A stretch of DNA of 64,000 nt from Volvox africanus. Lineage: Eukaryota > Chlorophyta > Chlorophyceae > Chlamydomonadales > Volvocaceae. Made by a program: the position numbers and the translations under genes. Positions within the stretch are counted from its first letter, which is position 1, and each line of letters opens with the position of its first letter. Where the stretch lies: positions 376,001-440,000 of the forward strand of contig BSDZ01000026.1 in NCBI GenBank assembly GCA_030268105.1, given 5' to 3'. The notes beneath the pieces were generated by a model. That model made no database searches. It saw nothing but the letters and a program-made list of their open reading frames with translations, and was not told where the DNA came from. Below are positions 12,301 through 32,476 of the stretch, piece after piece.

Positions 12301-15300
12301 ACGTTGCCCCGCATGCAGCCTAACGGACCGCGCACCTGTTTGGCACCCAGGCCATGTGGCTGTACCTTATTGCCGTCAATACATGGTTTATTCCAGTTGG
12401 CATGTTTGCTTGGTTTACAAGATGGACATGATGCCGCGACTTCACTGCAATCTTGGTGAAACAGGGACAGCAGACGGACCAGAATTGCTTCTTCACGACC
12501 TTTGTGAGACAACTCTGCTAACTCTGTTCCCGCTGATACGGGGCCCGTGTAGGAGTTTAGAGCCGCAAAGGCCTCTCGAGATGCCGAGAAGGTGCTTCTG
12601 CACCTTAATTTCGTGAAAGCCTGTGTCGTACATGTATGACTACGACAGCTCTACTCACAGCCTTTTCAAACATTTGGGGGGTATATACTCTATAAGCGGT
12701 CTCAATGGAGGGCGCAATGAAAGCCGCACCATGTCATGACTAAAACCCGCTTGGCGCTGTTTCGTTAACTTTTTCTTACTACCAGATGGACGTGGTGCCC
12801 TGCAGGTGTCAGGTCAGCTCGACTTGTTCCAGCTTCAACAACAGCATCCCCTACCATATATGCGCTGCCAACCTAACAACGTCATACTGCGGAGGTAGGG
12901 AAGCGCCGCTGACCGGTCTCAAGCTTTAGCGACCACGAACTCACTTCTGGCACTTGCACTCGTGACGGCTCGTAACTCGTTTTGTCTGGGAGAAGTACAG
13001 TAACGCTCCCAGCACGGTTGCAATCAAGCGATTGTTTTATGGGCATGACCGCTTTCCTTTCACAGGCCGTGTCTACTTCACCACGACCCGTACCACGCCT
13101 GCTCCGCCGTCGCCCCCGCCGTCGCCCCCACTGACGCCGGCAGGTGAGGTCCGCATGTTGATGCAGCGGTGATTGCAAACGTTTAACCCCCAGGGCATCA
13201 GGAGGGGGGCTTTATGCGAGTGTGGCTGCTATGTTATGCCGCTGTGCGTTAGCGTCAGCCATCAACTCTCTATGCTGTGCGCCTGCGCATCGCTATGCTG
13301 TAATTTAGAGCCGTCGGCATGGGGACTGAGATGGGGAAGGCGGGGAGGCTGGATAGGGCCTTTTACGAATAGCGCCATATCGTGCTGTGTGTTGATTTCC
13401 CCTGCACGCTAGCGATGCGTCTTGGACCCGGCCCCTACCAAGTCCGCGGGAAGGAGGGAGGGAGGGTGGAAGCATTTTCCAACAAGAAAATGTGTCCGCC
13501 CCAAGAACGATCACGGACGTCCAATTTTGCCCTGCTAGCGCTATGATGTCGGGATTGCGGTTCTTCCCCGCTGATTCGGTCACTCATTCTATTCTTCCCT
13601 GAGCTCAGCGCACCGGGGAAGAATAGAATGAGCGACAGAAACAGCGGGGAAGAACCGCAATCCCGACATCATAGCGCTTACGGCATCCAGACACAGCCGG
13701 GACCCCATATAAGCCAGGACCCGTTTTGGAGTCCCACCCGCTGCGTTGACTTGTCGTATCGCCGTACCTATAGCCGTCGCTCCCCGACTCGCTTTGCTTT
13801 TGGGTTTTTGGGTTTTAGTTTAAAAAGCCCGCTTTGCTTTTGACCTTGATCTCTACCAGGACCAGTCGCTACTGTCGCTGGCCAAGTCACGATCAACACC
13901 AGCTGTGTGCTGCTTGATAATCCTGACAACCTGACCCTCTTCCGCACCGGCCTCGTGGAGGAGCTGGCACAGACCTTCCAGGTGGGCCGTTGTATTTGTT
14001 AACGTCCCATTATTCCCATGCGCTTGATATTAAGCCGTTGCTAACCAAGTCTCAGTGGCAAGTACATGCATGCATTTGCTACGCCATGCGTCGGCACTTG
14101 GGCAGGAAATGTCCTGGTTGGCGAGGCTCCTGTTTACCTGAGTCGCATTTGTGGCGTGACCTGAGGCTCCTGCCCGCTCGCAGATCTCAAAGAGCTACAT
14201 CAACATTACCAGCCTGGTCTGCGGATCCATCGTGGTGAACTACGTGGTGTCTTTTCCGGCAGGCACCACCATGGCCCAGGTGTGTCATGGATTGACCGAC
14301 CATGCGCCCACATGGTCACCAGCAGAGTTTTAGGGTTTTAGGGTTTAAACCTGACGGCTTGCTGCCCTGCCTGGCATCTTGCCGTGATCGGGTTGCGAAT
14401 GTGGTTTGTGGCAGCATCTTGGTTTTTGTTTCAAGGCATTACACAGCCAAGGAAATCATACAGGTACTTGTCTCTTGAATCATGTTTATAAATAGATCAG
14501 GATTTTGAATAATGCTTTTCGACATCACCGGTCGAACCGGCGCTGGAAAGCCAATGCTAGATCGATCAATGTAAAATTATGTACAATTTAAGTCCCGAAC
14601 TGCGCCTCTGCGGCTCCTCCAATTGTGCGCTGCAGGTCAACAGCGTTGCCGCTGCCACCGGAAACCTGGGGCCGAATTTCATGTCCAGCTATGGCGGCGT
14701 CATCGCGGGGAAGTCCACCGGAATCGATATCCTCCAGCCATCCGCACGTGAGCACGAAGCGTTAGCACGTAGCGTTAGCACGTAGCGTGAGCACGTAGCG
14801 TGAGCATGTAGCGTGAGCATGTAGCGTGAGCACGTAGCGTGAGCACGTAGCGTGAGCATGTAGCGTGAGCATGTAGCGTGAGCATGTAGCGTGAGCATGT
14901 AGCGTGAGCATGTAGCGTGAGCATGTAGCGGGGCATGTAGCGTGGGCATCTATACATGGATACCATATAGGCATCCATGTAGCATGGTTGTGCGTCATTA
15001 GCAGCTCGGCCATCCAAGCAGATTCACACGTTGGGGCCTAACTGCGTTGGCACCCCGTATGCTTTTCTTATATCTTTTGTGCGCGATAAAGTCGTCGGGT
15101 GTTCGCGTCCCTCTCCATGCCTAGTTTTCTCCCTCGAGAAGCTTAGAGGATTTTGCTGAGCGAGATGTGGCTCTAGAACCGCAAAATTAAGGCAATTGTA
15201 CAGCCTACACTGCGGGATGAGTGTGTTTTACGGTAACAGAGGGGAGGATTACTCTGTTAGCAATATGGCTGCTATGACGTTCCAACAAACCGCGCTGTGT

Positions 15301-15834
15301 GCCGGGCGGGCCTCACGCTTGCTTGCAGTTTGCTCTGCGGAATCCGGTGGGGTCTGTTCACCTCCGCCACCTCCGCCGTCGGCGCGTTCCTCCATCCCGG
15401 TTAAATGGGTCGTCATCGGCGTCTGCGCTGGCGTTGTTGGCGTGGCGCTACTCTTCTTGGTCGTGATCCTGATCGCCGTTAACAGGCAACGAAGGCTGAC
15501 AGTCACCCCGATCAACCAATTCAACCAACAGCAGCCGGCCGCGGTCCCCGCCGCATGGACTTTGCCTGCATGGGGTCCAACGCAGCCCGTCCTAGCCAGC
15601 GGCATGGAGGCTTCTTCGCAGTTTCAGTCTCCGTCTATACCGCCAGCTATACCACAATACCCTCCTGCACGATACCCAGCGCCACAATACGAAGCCCGTC
15701 AGGATGACTCTCGTCTATATGCACCGCTGCCAACACCACTGCCAACGCCTCAATACCCATACCCACCTGCGTACCTGCCGCCACAGTCGCAGTACCCATC
15801 GCCACCACTCTACCCGCCATCTTCGCAACCTTAA
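5326..15834 (+). CDS. Membrane-anchored M43 (pappalysin-type) metallopeptidase
   Basis: Exons: 5326-6066, 7057-7181, 7719-7808, 8161-8378, 8704-9089, 9812-9909, 10227-10300, 10674-10804, 11859-11953, 12806-12894, 13066-13143, 13860-13981, 14184-14279, 14636-14747, 15329-15834 (986 visible residues, frame open throughout). The first exon, with the signal peptide, was not found. The peptidase domain carries the metzincin zinc site HELFHHFGLDH followed by GDYVIDTP, and a Met-turn (GNYMTY): the M43 signature. After it come two Cys-rich modules of pattern C-x-C-x4-W-x-[YF]-x-G-x2-Y-x2-C, each followed by a Cys-rich exon and a PPSPPP-type linker as in volvocine wall proteins. Then come a possible SEA-like region (13860-14747), a second Pro-rich segment, one transmembrane helix near residue 850 and a Pro/Tyr/Gln-rich cytoplasmic tail. 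It is probably a type I cell-surface protease acting on extracellular-matrix or wall proteins; the substrate is unknown. Confidence 0.85.
7911..8077 (+). repeat. Homopyrimidine CCCCT-type tract
   Basis: About 165 bases are almost purely C and T in irregular C-run plus CT units. The tract lies inside the metallopeptidase intron between 7808 and 8161 and ends about 80 bases before the acceptor. The ORFs across it (Ser/Pro-rich on plus, Gly/Glu-rich on minus) are by-products of the repeat. Confidence 0.9.
9231..9317 (+). repeat. TCTA tetranucleotide microsatellite
   Basis: About twenty tandem copies of a TCTA unit lie in the metallopeptidase intron between exons ending at 9089 and starting at 9812. 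The Ile-Tyr-Leu-Ser reading frames across it are artefacts of the repeat. Confidence 0.95.
11280..11375 (+). pseudogene. Possible decayed Cys-rich module exon
   Basis: Inside the metallopeptidase intron 10805-11858, a short open stretch encodes DYSDPESPTGSDSYYSGGC and then VSECA. This resembles the aromatic and Cys spacing of the Cys-rich modules on either side. It is bounded by a stop just upstream (TGA near 11289) and another just downstream. The flanking exons join in frame without it, so I read it as a relic of a lost third module. It could also be a real alternative exon. Confidence 0.25.
11580..11655 (+). repeat. Dispersed 95-bp repeat, copy 1 (shortened)
   Basis: It shares the segments ggtgtctacgggt, gtccgggatggaccg and aggcgcatataaca with the copies at 53504, 54163 and 57547. 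It lacks the middle part (catcttccgatcgggc). It lies in the metallopeptidase intron 10805-11858. Confidence 0.7.
13537..13678 (+). repeat. Long foldback inverted repeat, 63-bp arms
   Basis: Arm one (13537-13599) and arm two (13616-13678) are reverse complements apart from three mismatches, with a 16-base loop. The transcript would form one long hairpin. It sits in the metallopeptidase intron 13144-13859. The shape fits either a Chlamydomonas-type microRNA/siRNA precursor or a small foldback transposon. No coding potential was seen. Confidence 0.9.
14328..14343 (+). repeat. Two telomere-type TTTTAGGG units
   Basis: Two perfect tandem TTTTAGGG units, followed by a partial third, lie in the intron between 14279 and 14636. 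TTTTAGGG is the telomere unit known from Chlamydomonas. Two copies could be chance or a small interstitial telomeric insertion. Confidence 0.6.
14747..14952 (+). repeat. 13-bp minisatellite built on a splice-donor motif
   Basis: About sixteen tandem 13-bp units of the form cgtgagcaYgtag, with later units drifting, begin exactly at the 3' edge of the metallopeptidase exon 14636-14747. The first unit supplies the real GTGAGC donor. Most following units contain the same GTGAGC, making an array of possible donors. The His/Thr/Cys-rich minus-strand frames here are artefacts of the repeat. Confidence 0.95.
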
Positions 15835-18420
15835 GTACAGCCATCGCGCCCATCCTCATCTCCACGGTAGCAATATATTGTTCAAATAAGCAATCCTATC
15901 CTAAGCAACAGGAGGGACCTGACGTCGCCGGACCGAGTGATGAACCCCAAAGTGCAGATCGCACATACACGGGTTAGCGGGTCAGCGCGACATGGGTTTG
16001 CGGCGGGCACGTGATGGGCAATGTTTAACAGTGCAGGGCGTCTGCGGATAGATATTGCCTTTTTTATCGGATAGCGGCTTGTTGAGCAGCAGTTTTGACA
16101 CAGCGTTGCGTTCGATGTCGCGGAGCCTGAAGGGAGCAATGCGCAGGGTGGTCTGGGTTGAATCATGCGGAGCCCATGCGGAGTTTGGGCGCGGATGGGA
16201 TCGCTGGGATGACTTCCAGGGGATCCTGCTGCTGGATCATTGACAACATCAGCGGTATCGCCTTGTACGCGCGCGCATCTTTGCTGTCAAATTTTTTTGT
16301 ACTCGTTAACTAAACGTGCGCATAAATTTGTGCGGCGAACGTCGAGCGGTTTGAGGGTTTGCGGCGGCTGCGGCGGGTTTGTGGCGAGCGGGATTGCGGG
16401 TTTGCGGCTTATGTGTTGCGGGTTTGGGTCGCCCCCCTGTAAAGGTGAATTCATGTTGTTGATTCTCCGTCCGCTGCGCCGCCTTTGTGTGACCTCGATA
16501 TAGATCGCTTCAAGTTTGGGTATCATGTGGCGTTTGGACTGCTGGCTAGCCCCATTTCGGACGGCAGCAGTCTTAAGCGGGGAAATCTACCTGCTCCTAG
16601 AAGCGTATGAAACGTTAACTTAATTTTTGTTGCTATCTTCATGATGTGTTGTTGAATGCTAGCTTGTCAATCTGCAGAAGTAGATGTCATACACGGTACA
16701 TAATTCATGTCTTGCAACTCTTTACGTCTACGAGTACGACACGCACACAGCAGGCGGCACTGCCTTAGTCACGGCTTAGGTGCAGGTGTTCGTTGCGGGG
16801 GCCACAACGATATGAAACCGGGGCAAGTATACATGACCACGCTGTTGATGCGGATGGGCGATGTTGTATGGTACGGGAAGTTTATGACGGCATATGAAAT
16901 GTTGAGGGATGTCCTCATGTGCTTGTTGGTTATCATTTGGGGAATATGCGTGCGGTTCGAGCTGATGCGCACAAGCAAACGTTTGGGGGTTTTGATAGGA
17001 TGGGTTCTCGCATGCAGGTAAGTGCGGGGTCAATGTTTTTTAGGCAAACTCAATGTCGGTATCAATGGCGAAATGGGAGTCCATATCTTGCCTTATACAC
17101 ACACATATATGTGTGTTACAGGTGGATAGATACGTATAGAGATGTGTGTGTGTGTGTATTTGGGGGAGTTGAGATTATATAAATATTCTAGTCCTGAGAA
17201 CGGCGTACAAAGGGAAGAGAAAGTGAAAGAGCAACCACCGATACTCCGCGGGAGACTATATCAGTTATGGGACACACGTGCGTTTAAACCCGTTTAGGTT
17301 GCCCCCATTGGCCGTATTATATTGGTCTTATATTGGTCTTAAAAGAAAGCGAGTGAGGGTTGTAGCTCCGTGCAAGCGCTGTAGCTCTTACTATGATACA
17401 GTGTGTTAATGCACTCGATTACGTAAAGATGAGCGACAGCTATTGCGGCGTTCCGTTGTACTTGATCAGGCTTGGGTTCATTAGCCGAAATCAGATTCGT
17501 GCTGACGAAAGGAAAGGTGTGGACTACTCCAACGGATTGCGGACACAACGGAAACAGCGCAATTTGAAAAATGCGGCACAAGTTATAATAGTGCCATATG
17601 ACCATTTCTGCAAGCCATTCCTAACATTTCTGGCATCCGTCCGTCCGTTTTTAGCGCTTCGCAGCTCATTCCACACGTTCGAGTCCACTCTGTCCAACGC
17701 TGAGGGCGTGTCCCTAACGCTCGTGTGCTATGCAGTCAGCTGCTCGGTCTCGCAAGCAAATCATTACCCAGGTTGAAGCGTGATGTCTTACGATGCGCCG
17801 CAAATGACCATGACGGGCATTACAAGACGTCACAGTGGAGTACCGGATCAACGAGGATCAATCCAGCAACCACACTGCCACACGCTGAACCATCCAAGAA
17901 ACTAACTGTCCAACCGGACGACAGCCGCTGCCTGAAGGTGAACGGACATGACAGAGTAATACGGGCTAACCATGCAAATTGTCATCAGCGCGCTGATCCA
18001 TAATCAACCGCTCTCGTCCAGTGTAGTAAGCCATCCCCGTCTGAGGAAACGCAATAATGATGTCCTAACACCGATCTTCTCTGTAATGAAAAGATAAGCC
18101 ATCATGACTTCGCAGGAACCTCCGCAGTAGCTCCATCACCATCACAATCAGTCGATGGATTCCCTGCTTGCCGCTACTGGAAGAGCTGCTACGATGTTTA
18201 AGCTGGGAGATGCCCAAGTGTGTCCCCCCTCCATTATGGCACTACCGTAGCTGGACCTGATACGTGATGGTGCTGCACTCCTGCGTTCCAACCGTCACGA
18301 ACCCATGATCCACGGCTGGCCCCCCTTTGAATTGCCACAGGCCATGATGGACTACATGATCTGCAGCACCATACGAATCACCCCAGCGTGCCCCCCGGCA
18401 GTCCTAGTCGAACACAGCGG
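15835..18420. other. Intergenic region, no gene recognised
   Basis: This gap separates the end of the metallopeptidase from the convergent complex I-like gene. It holds several medium ORFs (for example about 17393-17776), but none has family motifs, and none forms a spliced model with matching phases. A G-rich stretch of GCGG/GGGTTT-like units lies at about 16330-16440. Short GT-rich microsatellite runs lie near 17140. Confidence 0.6.
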
Positions 18421-19105
18421 TCACTCCGTTGCTTCCAGCTCATCGTAAATGGATTTGAGCTCCTCCGGGACCCGCCCCGTGTACAGTCCAAGCCGGACCT
18501 TATACTCGTTGCGCATCAGCACGAGGTCATACGCCTCCTCTTCGATCAAGTTCAGGTCCTTGCAAACCGCCACGAGACGCTCTTTTAGATCAGGACGCTC
18601 ATTCAGCTTGTCCAGCATCCGCATTTCCACGTCCAGCTCCTTCGCGGCGCGCGGGTTGGCCCAATACCTGATGTCGAAAGCTTCCAGGGGCTTTGCGTTA
18701 TAGATAAAGAAAATGCCCAGAGCTGTGCCACCATAACCGATATACCTGAATATAATAAAGATCACAGGAGGTCAGACTCGTCAGGGGGCCGGAAAGAGGC
18801 AGAACGATAAACTGGTCATACTATATTGTCCGACTATACACGTCCATCGTCTTTATTATTTAGGTTAACAGATTGGAAAATTTGTATATTGGAACGACTT
18901 ACCACCAGGGCTCCCACCACAAGGCCTTGCGTGTTTGTCCAGGCGCTGGTGGCAGCTCGCCAAAAAGAAATCCATTGCGTCCGGTCTGGGTGCCTTCCGA
19001 CCAAAAGCTGCCCCCTGGATATTCACCTCCGCCACCTCGAACGCGGGGATTGCGAAGGAGCTGCGCACCAACACGCCGCACGAGGCCACGCAGCTGATTT
19101 GACAT
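18421..19105 (-). CDS. Complex I ESSS/NDUFB11-like subunit (predicted)
   Basis: Two exons, 19105-18903 and 18745-18421, join at a GTAAGT donor and an acceptor after attatattcag, giving 175 residues. The N-terminus is Arg-rich with few acidic residues (MSNQLRGLVRRVGAQLL), like a mitochondrial presequence. Then come a Gly-rich segment, an aromatic patch (WWEPWW), one transmembrane helix (YIGYGGTALGIFFIYNA), and a charged C-terminal helical region beginning DIRYWANPRAAKEL. One membrane span followed by a Trp- and Ala-rich charged matrix or intermembrane tail resembles the ESSS/NDUFB11 accessory subunit of NADH:ubiquinone oxidoreductase. Identity rests on architecture and on remembered family features, so another single-span mitochondrial subunit is possible. 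It is head to head with THIC, 289 bp apart. Confidence 0.55.
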
Positions 19106-19394
19106 AGTCTACCTTTGATGCAAGGAAGAAGCAGCTATAGACAATCTAATGTAGCCTGGAGCCCCCTAAGCCCATGCCATGAGCCCAAATTCGACACTTG
19201 CTCTTACTGTGTCTTTCAACATCACACAAAATATCTGTAGTACACCAAAATGTGGATTCAACGATCCTCTTTCCTATTTCGCCACTTGCTCGTATCATTT
19301 CGTACCACGACATGCGTTGGTATGCTTCTGTAAGCCATGTCAAATCACAGTATTTGGTGCATTGCTCTCAAAGTCATAGAAAACGCCGACCACC
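19106..19394. promoter_or_regulatory. Shared divergent promoter, complex I-like/THIC
   Basis: These 289 bp separate the two start codons, which point away from each other, so they must hold both 5' UTRs and both core promoters. I see no clear TATA box. The THIC start has a good context (caccATG). Confidence 0.45.
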
Positions 19395-28294
<8,900 letters not shown>

Positions 28295-31078
28295 GGTCCC
28301 GACCTAACCTGACCATTTTAGCTAAGGCCTCAGGTTCGTCTGTCAACGTGGCATGATCTGGACCCCTGAATGTGTAGACGCCCTCTGTCTGTCTGTACCG
28401 CACAATCGGGTACGAGCCTGCAAGGGCCCTCTGATCCGCCTGCAGCTAAAAGACCTCATTGAGGGTTTGCTTGGTGGCTGCCCGTAGCTAACGGCGGCCC
28501 TGTCCGTATTGGTTCAATGCCTGCAACGGAGCCTACCGCTCGTGAAACGGCGCGACCAGATCATGACCCTCCTGGTCAATCGCACAGCTGTAGTAGCAGT
28601 GGCAGTGGCTGCTGTTGTGGCCGCATCACCAGTAACATCATCAGTAGCGGCAGCGGCAGCCGATATTTGGCGCCATGTGCCGGTTGGTTCGCTTCCGTTG
28701 TCTGATCATGTATCCGGTACCTCGACTTCATGGTCTCAGTCCAAACTATCCCCGAATACACCCAAATCTTGGCATAGGGACACTTGGGGTTTTGTTTGTC
28801 CTTCTATCAACCACGCCTGTGGTGAGTTTAAGCGGCAGTACGCGTGGTAAGGAAGGAGAGAAATCATTGTGCCCGTATGTCTGTCGGGGATTTCTGACTA
28901 TGGGTCGGAGCATCCAACTGGATGTGGTTTGCCTTGTGCTACATACACAGCTACATACACTGCGTCGTTCTTTCTTCTTTTAAATTTTGGATAGGTTGGC
29001 TGTCGTCAAATCAGCGTCAAAATCTGCCATGTCATGACCACTCCCTCCTTCATCGTTGCTTTTCCATTGCGCGAGTTGCGTCACTATGGGCACGCACAGG
29101 AAGTCTTGTGCTGGGGACGAGTCTAAAAGATGTTGTGTTGCGTATATTGTATGTTATTATTGAAGAACGCACCTTCTGGCACTGACAATGAAGAAATTGA
29201 AAATAATGTTGATAACAAATAAAAGATCCAGGATAGATTCTCGACCGGTACAGTGCCCAGTTTCGGTGCAGATTCCAGCACGAAATGTCTGGCGCCTTCC
29301 GCCTCTTATTGAGCGGGGATGTTGTCCGCACCTTTCGCTCAATGCAACAACAGAACAGAACGGGGAAGATGCCTGCGCCTTATTGTGCCCGTGGACTTCA
29401 CCTTGTAAGCGCTGCAAAAGATCGTTCCTCTCGCGCTGAGTTCCTCTGGCAAAGGAGGAAAGTACATGAAATCACATGATGTCCCTTGCAGCCGCGGTAC
29501 CATGAGACACACATGCTCACACAAGCATGCGCGCACGCACACGCACATGCTGAAGTACAGTGGTCCACAACGGTGATGTAAATCTTGCATGTATAGGTGC
29601 AGCAGCAGCGTGACGCACAGTCAGTTTTCATTGACACCTTACCTGCATGGGGCAAAAATGGACTGTTCCGCTGTTTACTGCTTATATCTTATATCACATC
29701 TTTTCCACATATGTGCACATCCTCCTTACCTTGTCATGTAGACAGGGGCTAGCAAGAGAGCCAGGAAATTAGGGGGAAATGATTCTGGTTCATGCGGCAT
29801 GATTGGGTTTTATTCGAAGTGCATAAGCCATAGCCCTCTCGGTAAAAAGAGGGCTGTCTCGTTTGTCCCACACTCTGCGAGCGTCCTTGACGTGAACTTG
29901 GGGAACTTGAGTACACCAAGAGCGCCCTTCATGCCTTCGGGTTCACAGTTAGCAGTTGTGGCCTGTCGGTGAGGATTGGTGACTGAGCCGTGCGATGTGC
30001 CCACGATCCACCCTCACTCTTAGTATCCTCCGCCTTCACTCTGCCCCCCTCCTTGGTAGTACCTCGGTTGGTGGTGCTGCGCCCGTCAGCCATCGCCCGC
30101 TGCAGCAAGAACGTGTCCATGTGTGGGCTGACCGATTATAGATAGGACCGTGGTTGGGCCTCCGCACCAGTCTCCTCGGGTCCCACGGTCAAAGGGGAGA
30201 GGAAGGGAAGTGCTGGAAACTGAAGTTGCTCCTCACCGTCTTGGCTTGCCTTCCTGGGCACCACTTGTGGTCACCGAGCCCAGGTCTTGGTGAATTCGAC
30301 CCGTCATGCGGCCTTAACCTCGAGCCTTCAGTTTCCGCCCAGTGGTCGTCGGCGTTGCGCGCAGCAGCCACGGCTGAAGGGCCGAAGCGTGTCCTCCCAG
30401 CGGTTTTCAATCGAATTTCAAGCATCGAATCTAGTCTATTGTTTTGCAGTGTTCTACATCTTTCGGCTCCCCAAGAGCAAATCCTAGTTAATGACCAATG
30501 ACCACAATAAGAGCCGCCTAGCCAGCCACAAACGCTTCATTGATTGCTCATAACAGCATAATTATAGTTAGGTGAATAACGTTTAGTTATCGTCATGCCG
30601 TTGCCGTTGTAGTTTGGCGCGCGTGACAGTTGAGTGTCACGCGCTGTGCAGGTTACGTGCTGTGCTGTGACATTACATGTCCACGTAACAAATGACGAAT
30701 GTCACGATAAGAGGGTCCCAACCAGAACATGCTCGTTATGTGGACTTATTTGGAAGATCCGCAGCGTTAATGATAGCATATTATCATATCAGTCCTTCAG
30801 CGATCCTCCGCATGCTTGGAAGGAGCTGCCAATATTGCCGTCCTCAAGCTTGCTATTAATTTTACATTTATCAACCTAACAAGCTACTAGTGGTTCATTC
30901 AAATCAATTCTATCCTCATCTTAATGCGCGCCAAGATGCTCCAGTCATTTCGTCCTAGTTGTTCGCGACGCAGCATTATGTTATGTGTTACACTCCGCCT
31001 CTCCCGCATTCCTTTCCCCTCCTCCTGCTGCTGTTGTCGGCACTTCGCTCACTGTAATAACATGCGCGCGCTAAGCTA
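28295..31078. other. Intergenic region between THIC and protein A
   Basis: No gene with consistent splicing was found. A minus-strand stretch at about 29810-30425 has several overlapping open frames with moderately coding composition (for example one starting MDTFLLQRAMADGRS at 30120). No family motif is present and no neighbouring exons fit. It could be a small unrecognised gene or mobile-element debris. Confidence 0.5.
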
Positions 31079-31989
31079 CTATTGTAGTTCCACCAAAAGG
31101 TCATGGCAAACACCTCCCTCAATGATCTTGAACAACAGATCGATATTTGGGTGTGCGCCAGGGCGCTTTTGGGCGTCTTGCACGATATCATCACCGTACA
31201 GCGTCAGTCCCTCTCGCGCTGCCTGTGTAAGGGCGAACCATACGTCCAGGCGGGTAGGCGGTGTGGCGCTGTTGGGACGGAAAGGGAAGGAAGCATCCGT
31301 GGCGGGTGCCATACCGGGCTGAACCTTTTATGCTCGGGCTTGCGCTGCAGTGTTCGGTGTTTGTATTTTGTTTGTGTGCACGGTCCTTTTCCAAATACAA
31401 TCTCCAATACCAACAGGCATCACTTTCTTGCCGCTGTACGTGCATCCAGAAAACTGGGAGATCACTAGCACGAGAGGAGTCACAGCAACGCAGGCAAACG
31501 GGCACGACCCGTGGGTCTGTAACCCAAATGCATTATCGAGGCGGTGACTCGGCAATACGCAGTTGACGTTACGCGCAAGGACCACATGTCAGAGTCGTAC
31601 CTGTTCCGTGAGTTTTCCTGCATAGACCTCTGCGAGGTGCGTGTAGATGGCAACGGACAACCTGGGAAGAACGCAAACGGGGGAGATGAGATGGCACGAG
31701 GTAGGTACAAGTTTTTAGGAGAAGAGAAATTTGTCTGCCCTAAAAGCGCATGAGGAGGTGCAACCGGGGATCTAAAACCCGATCTACTCAGCAAGGGGTT
31801 CGGAGCGGCGCCAAGTCCTTTCGGTTCGCACCTTTTGCCCTCAACGTTTTCAATGCTCCATTCAAGTTCAGGAATGCGCACTCTGAATACATCTGTCCTG
31901 GGCGGCAGCTGCGGGCGAGGCGACGCTTTCGGAATCGTCCGGCTGCTTTGCGAGGCTTGCGGGACACGGGAAGGTCGCAGCACAAACAT
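31079..31989 (-). CDS. Small protein A of an unrecognised family
   Basis: Three exons, 31989-31832, 31661-31601 and 31222-31079, give 120 residues. Donors are GTGCGA and GTACGA, and the frame is exact at both junctions. The N-terminus is Arg/Ser/Pro-rich and almost free of acidic residues (MFVLRPSRVPQASQSS), suggesting an organelle transit peptide. The mature part has a short beta-like start (FRVRIPELEW), a helix (IYTHLAEVYAGKLTEQ), then LYGDDIVQDAQKRPG and HPNIDLLFKIIEGG. Aligned by eye, it is clearly related to protein B at 37504-38013 from the RIPELEW region to the C-terminus, and both stop within a few residues of the same point. I do not recognise the family and assign no function. It is head to head with the methyltransferase gene. 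Confidence 0.7.
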
Positions 31990-32476
31990 CTTCAAAAACA
32001 CATTTCCATAATGTAAATCATTTAAACGAGGTGTGTGATTTCCATGATGCAGCAATAAGTTTCCGCTCCTGCTGTCGTACGGGGCGTGCTTGCTTCTGAT
32101 CGTGATGAAAGTCTCTTGGCCCTACTTCCCTGAACATCGTATTAGAAATGTTTATGAAGAAAAGTTTGATGGATTCCCAGAGAACACAAATTGACCAATA
32201 GTTGCTCGATGGACATTTCCAAACCTACACGGTCACACCCCGATTCCGCTTGGTATGTGCTACAGGAATAAACCTTAAATCCAACATGGCATTATGGCTG
32301 CAGACATTACTCCAATCCGCCTGGTATTCCGATGCGCTTGATAACGTGCGAACAAGCGCTCCGAAGCCACATCTCCATCGGCGCTGTCTCACTAAAAAGG
32401 GGCATCCTTACCTTCATAACCACTTTCCCAAGGACTCAACTCAACGCACATACATAGTCAAATCATGTGAGGCGTC
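31990..32476. promoter_or_regulatory. Divergent promoter region, protein A/methyltransferase
   Basis: These 487 bp separate two start codons pointing in opposite directions, and hold both 5' UTRs and promoters. No clear TATA box or other known motif was picked out. Confidence 0.35.

Noticed and set aside
13305..13843. ORFs overlapping the foldback hairpin
   Set aside because: They arise from the two hairpin arms; the region is a well-defined intron between in-frame exons.
14747..14952. CRISPR-like array
   Set aside because: Units are 13 bp and directly adjacent with no unique spacers; the context is a eukaryotic intron.
14689..15017. Minus-strand ORFs rich in His-Ala-Thr-Cys-Ser-Arg-Tyr
   Set aside because: They are translations of the 13-bp minisatellite, not protein-coding sequence.
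17393..17776. 127-residue ORF as an intergenic gene
   Set aside because: No motif, unconvincing composition, no splice-consistent neighbours.
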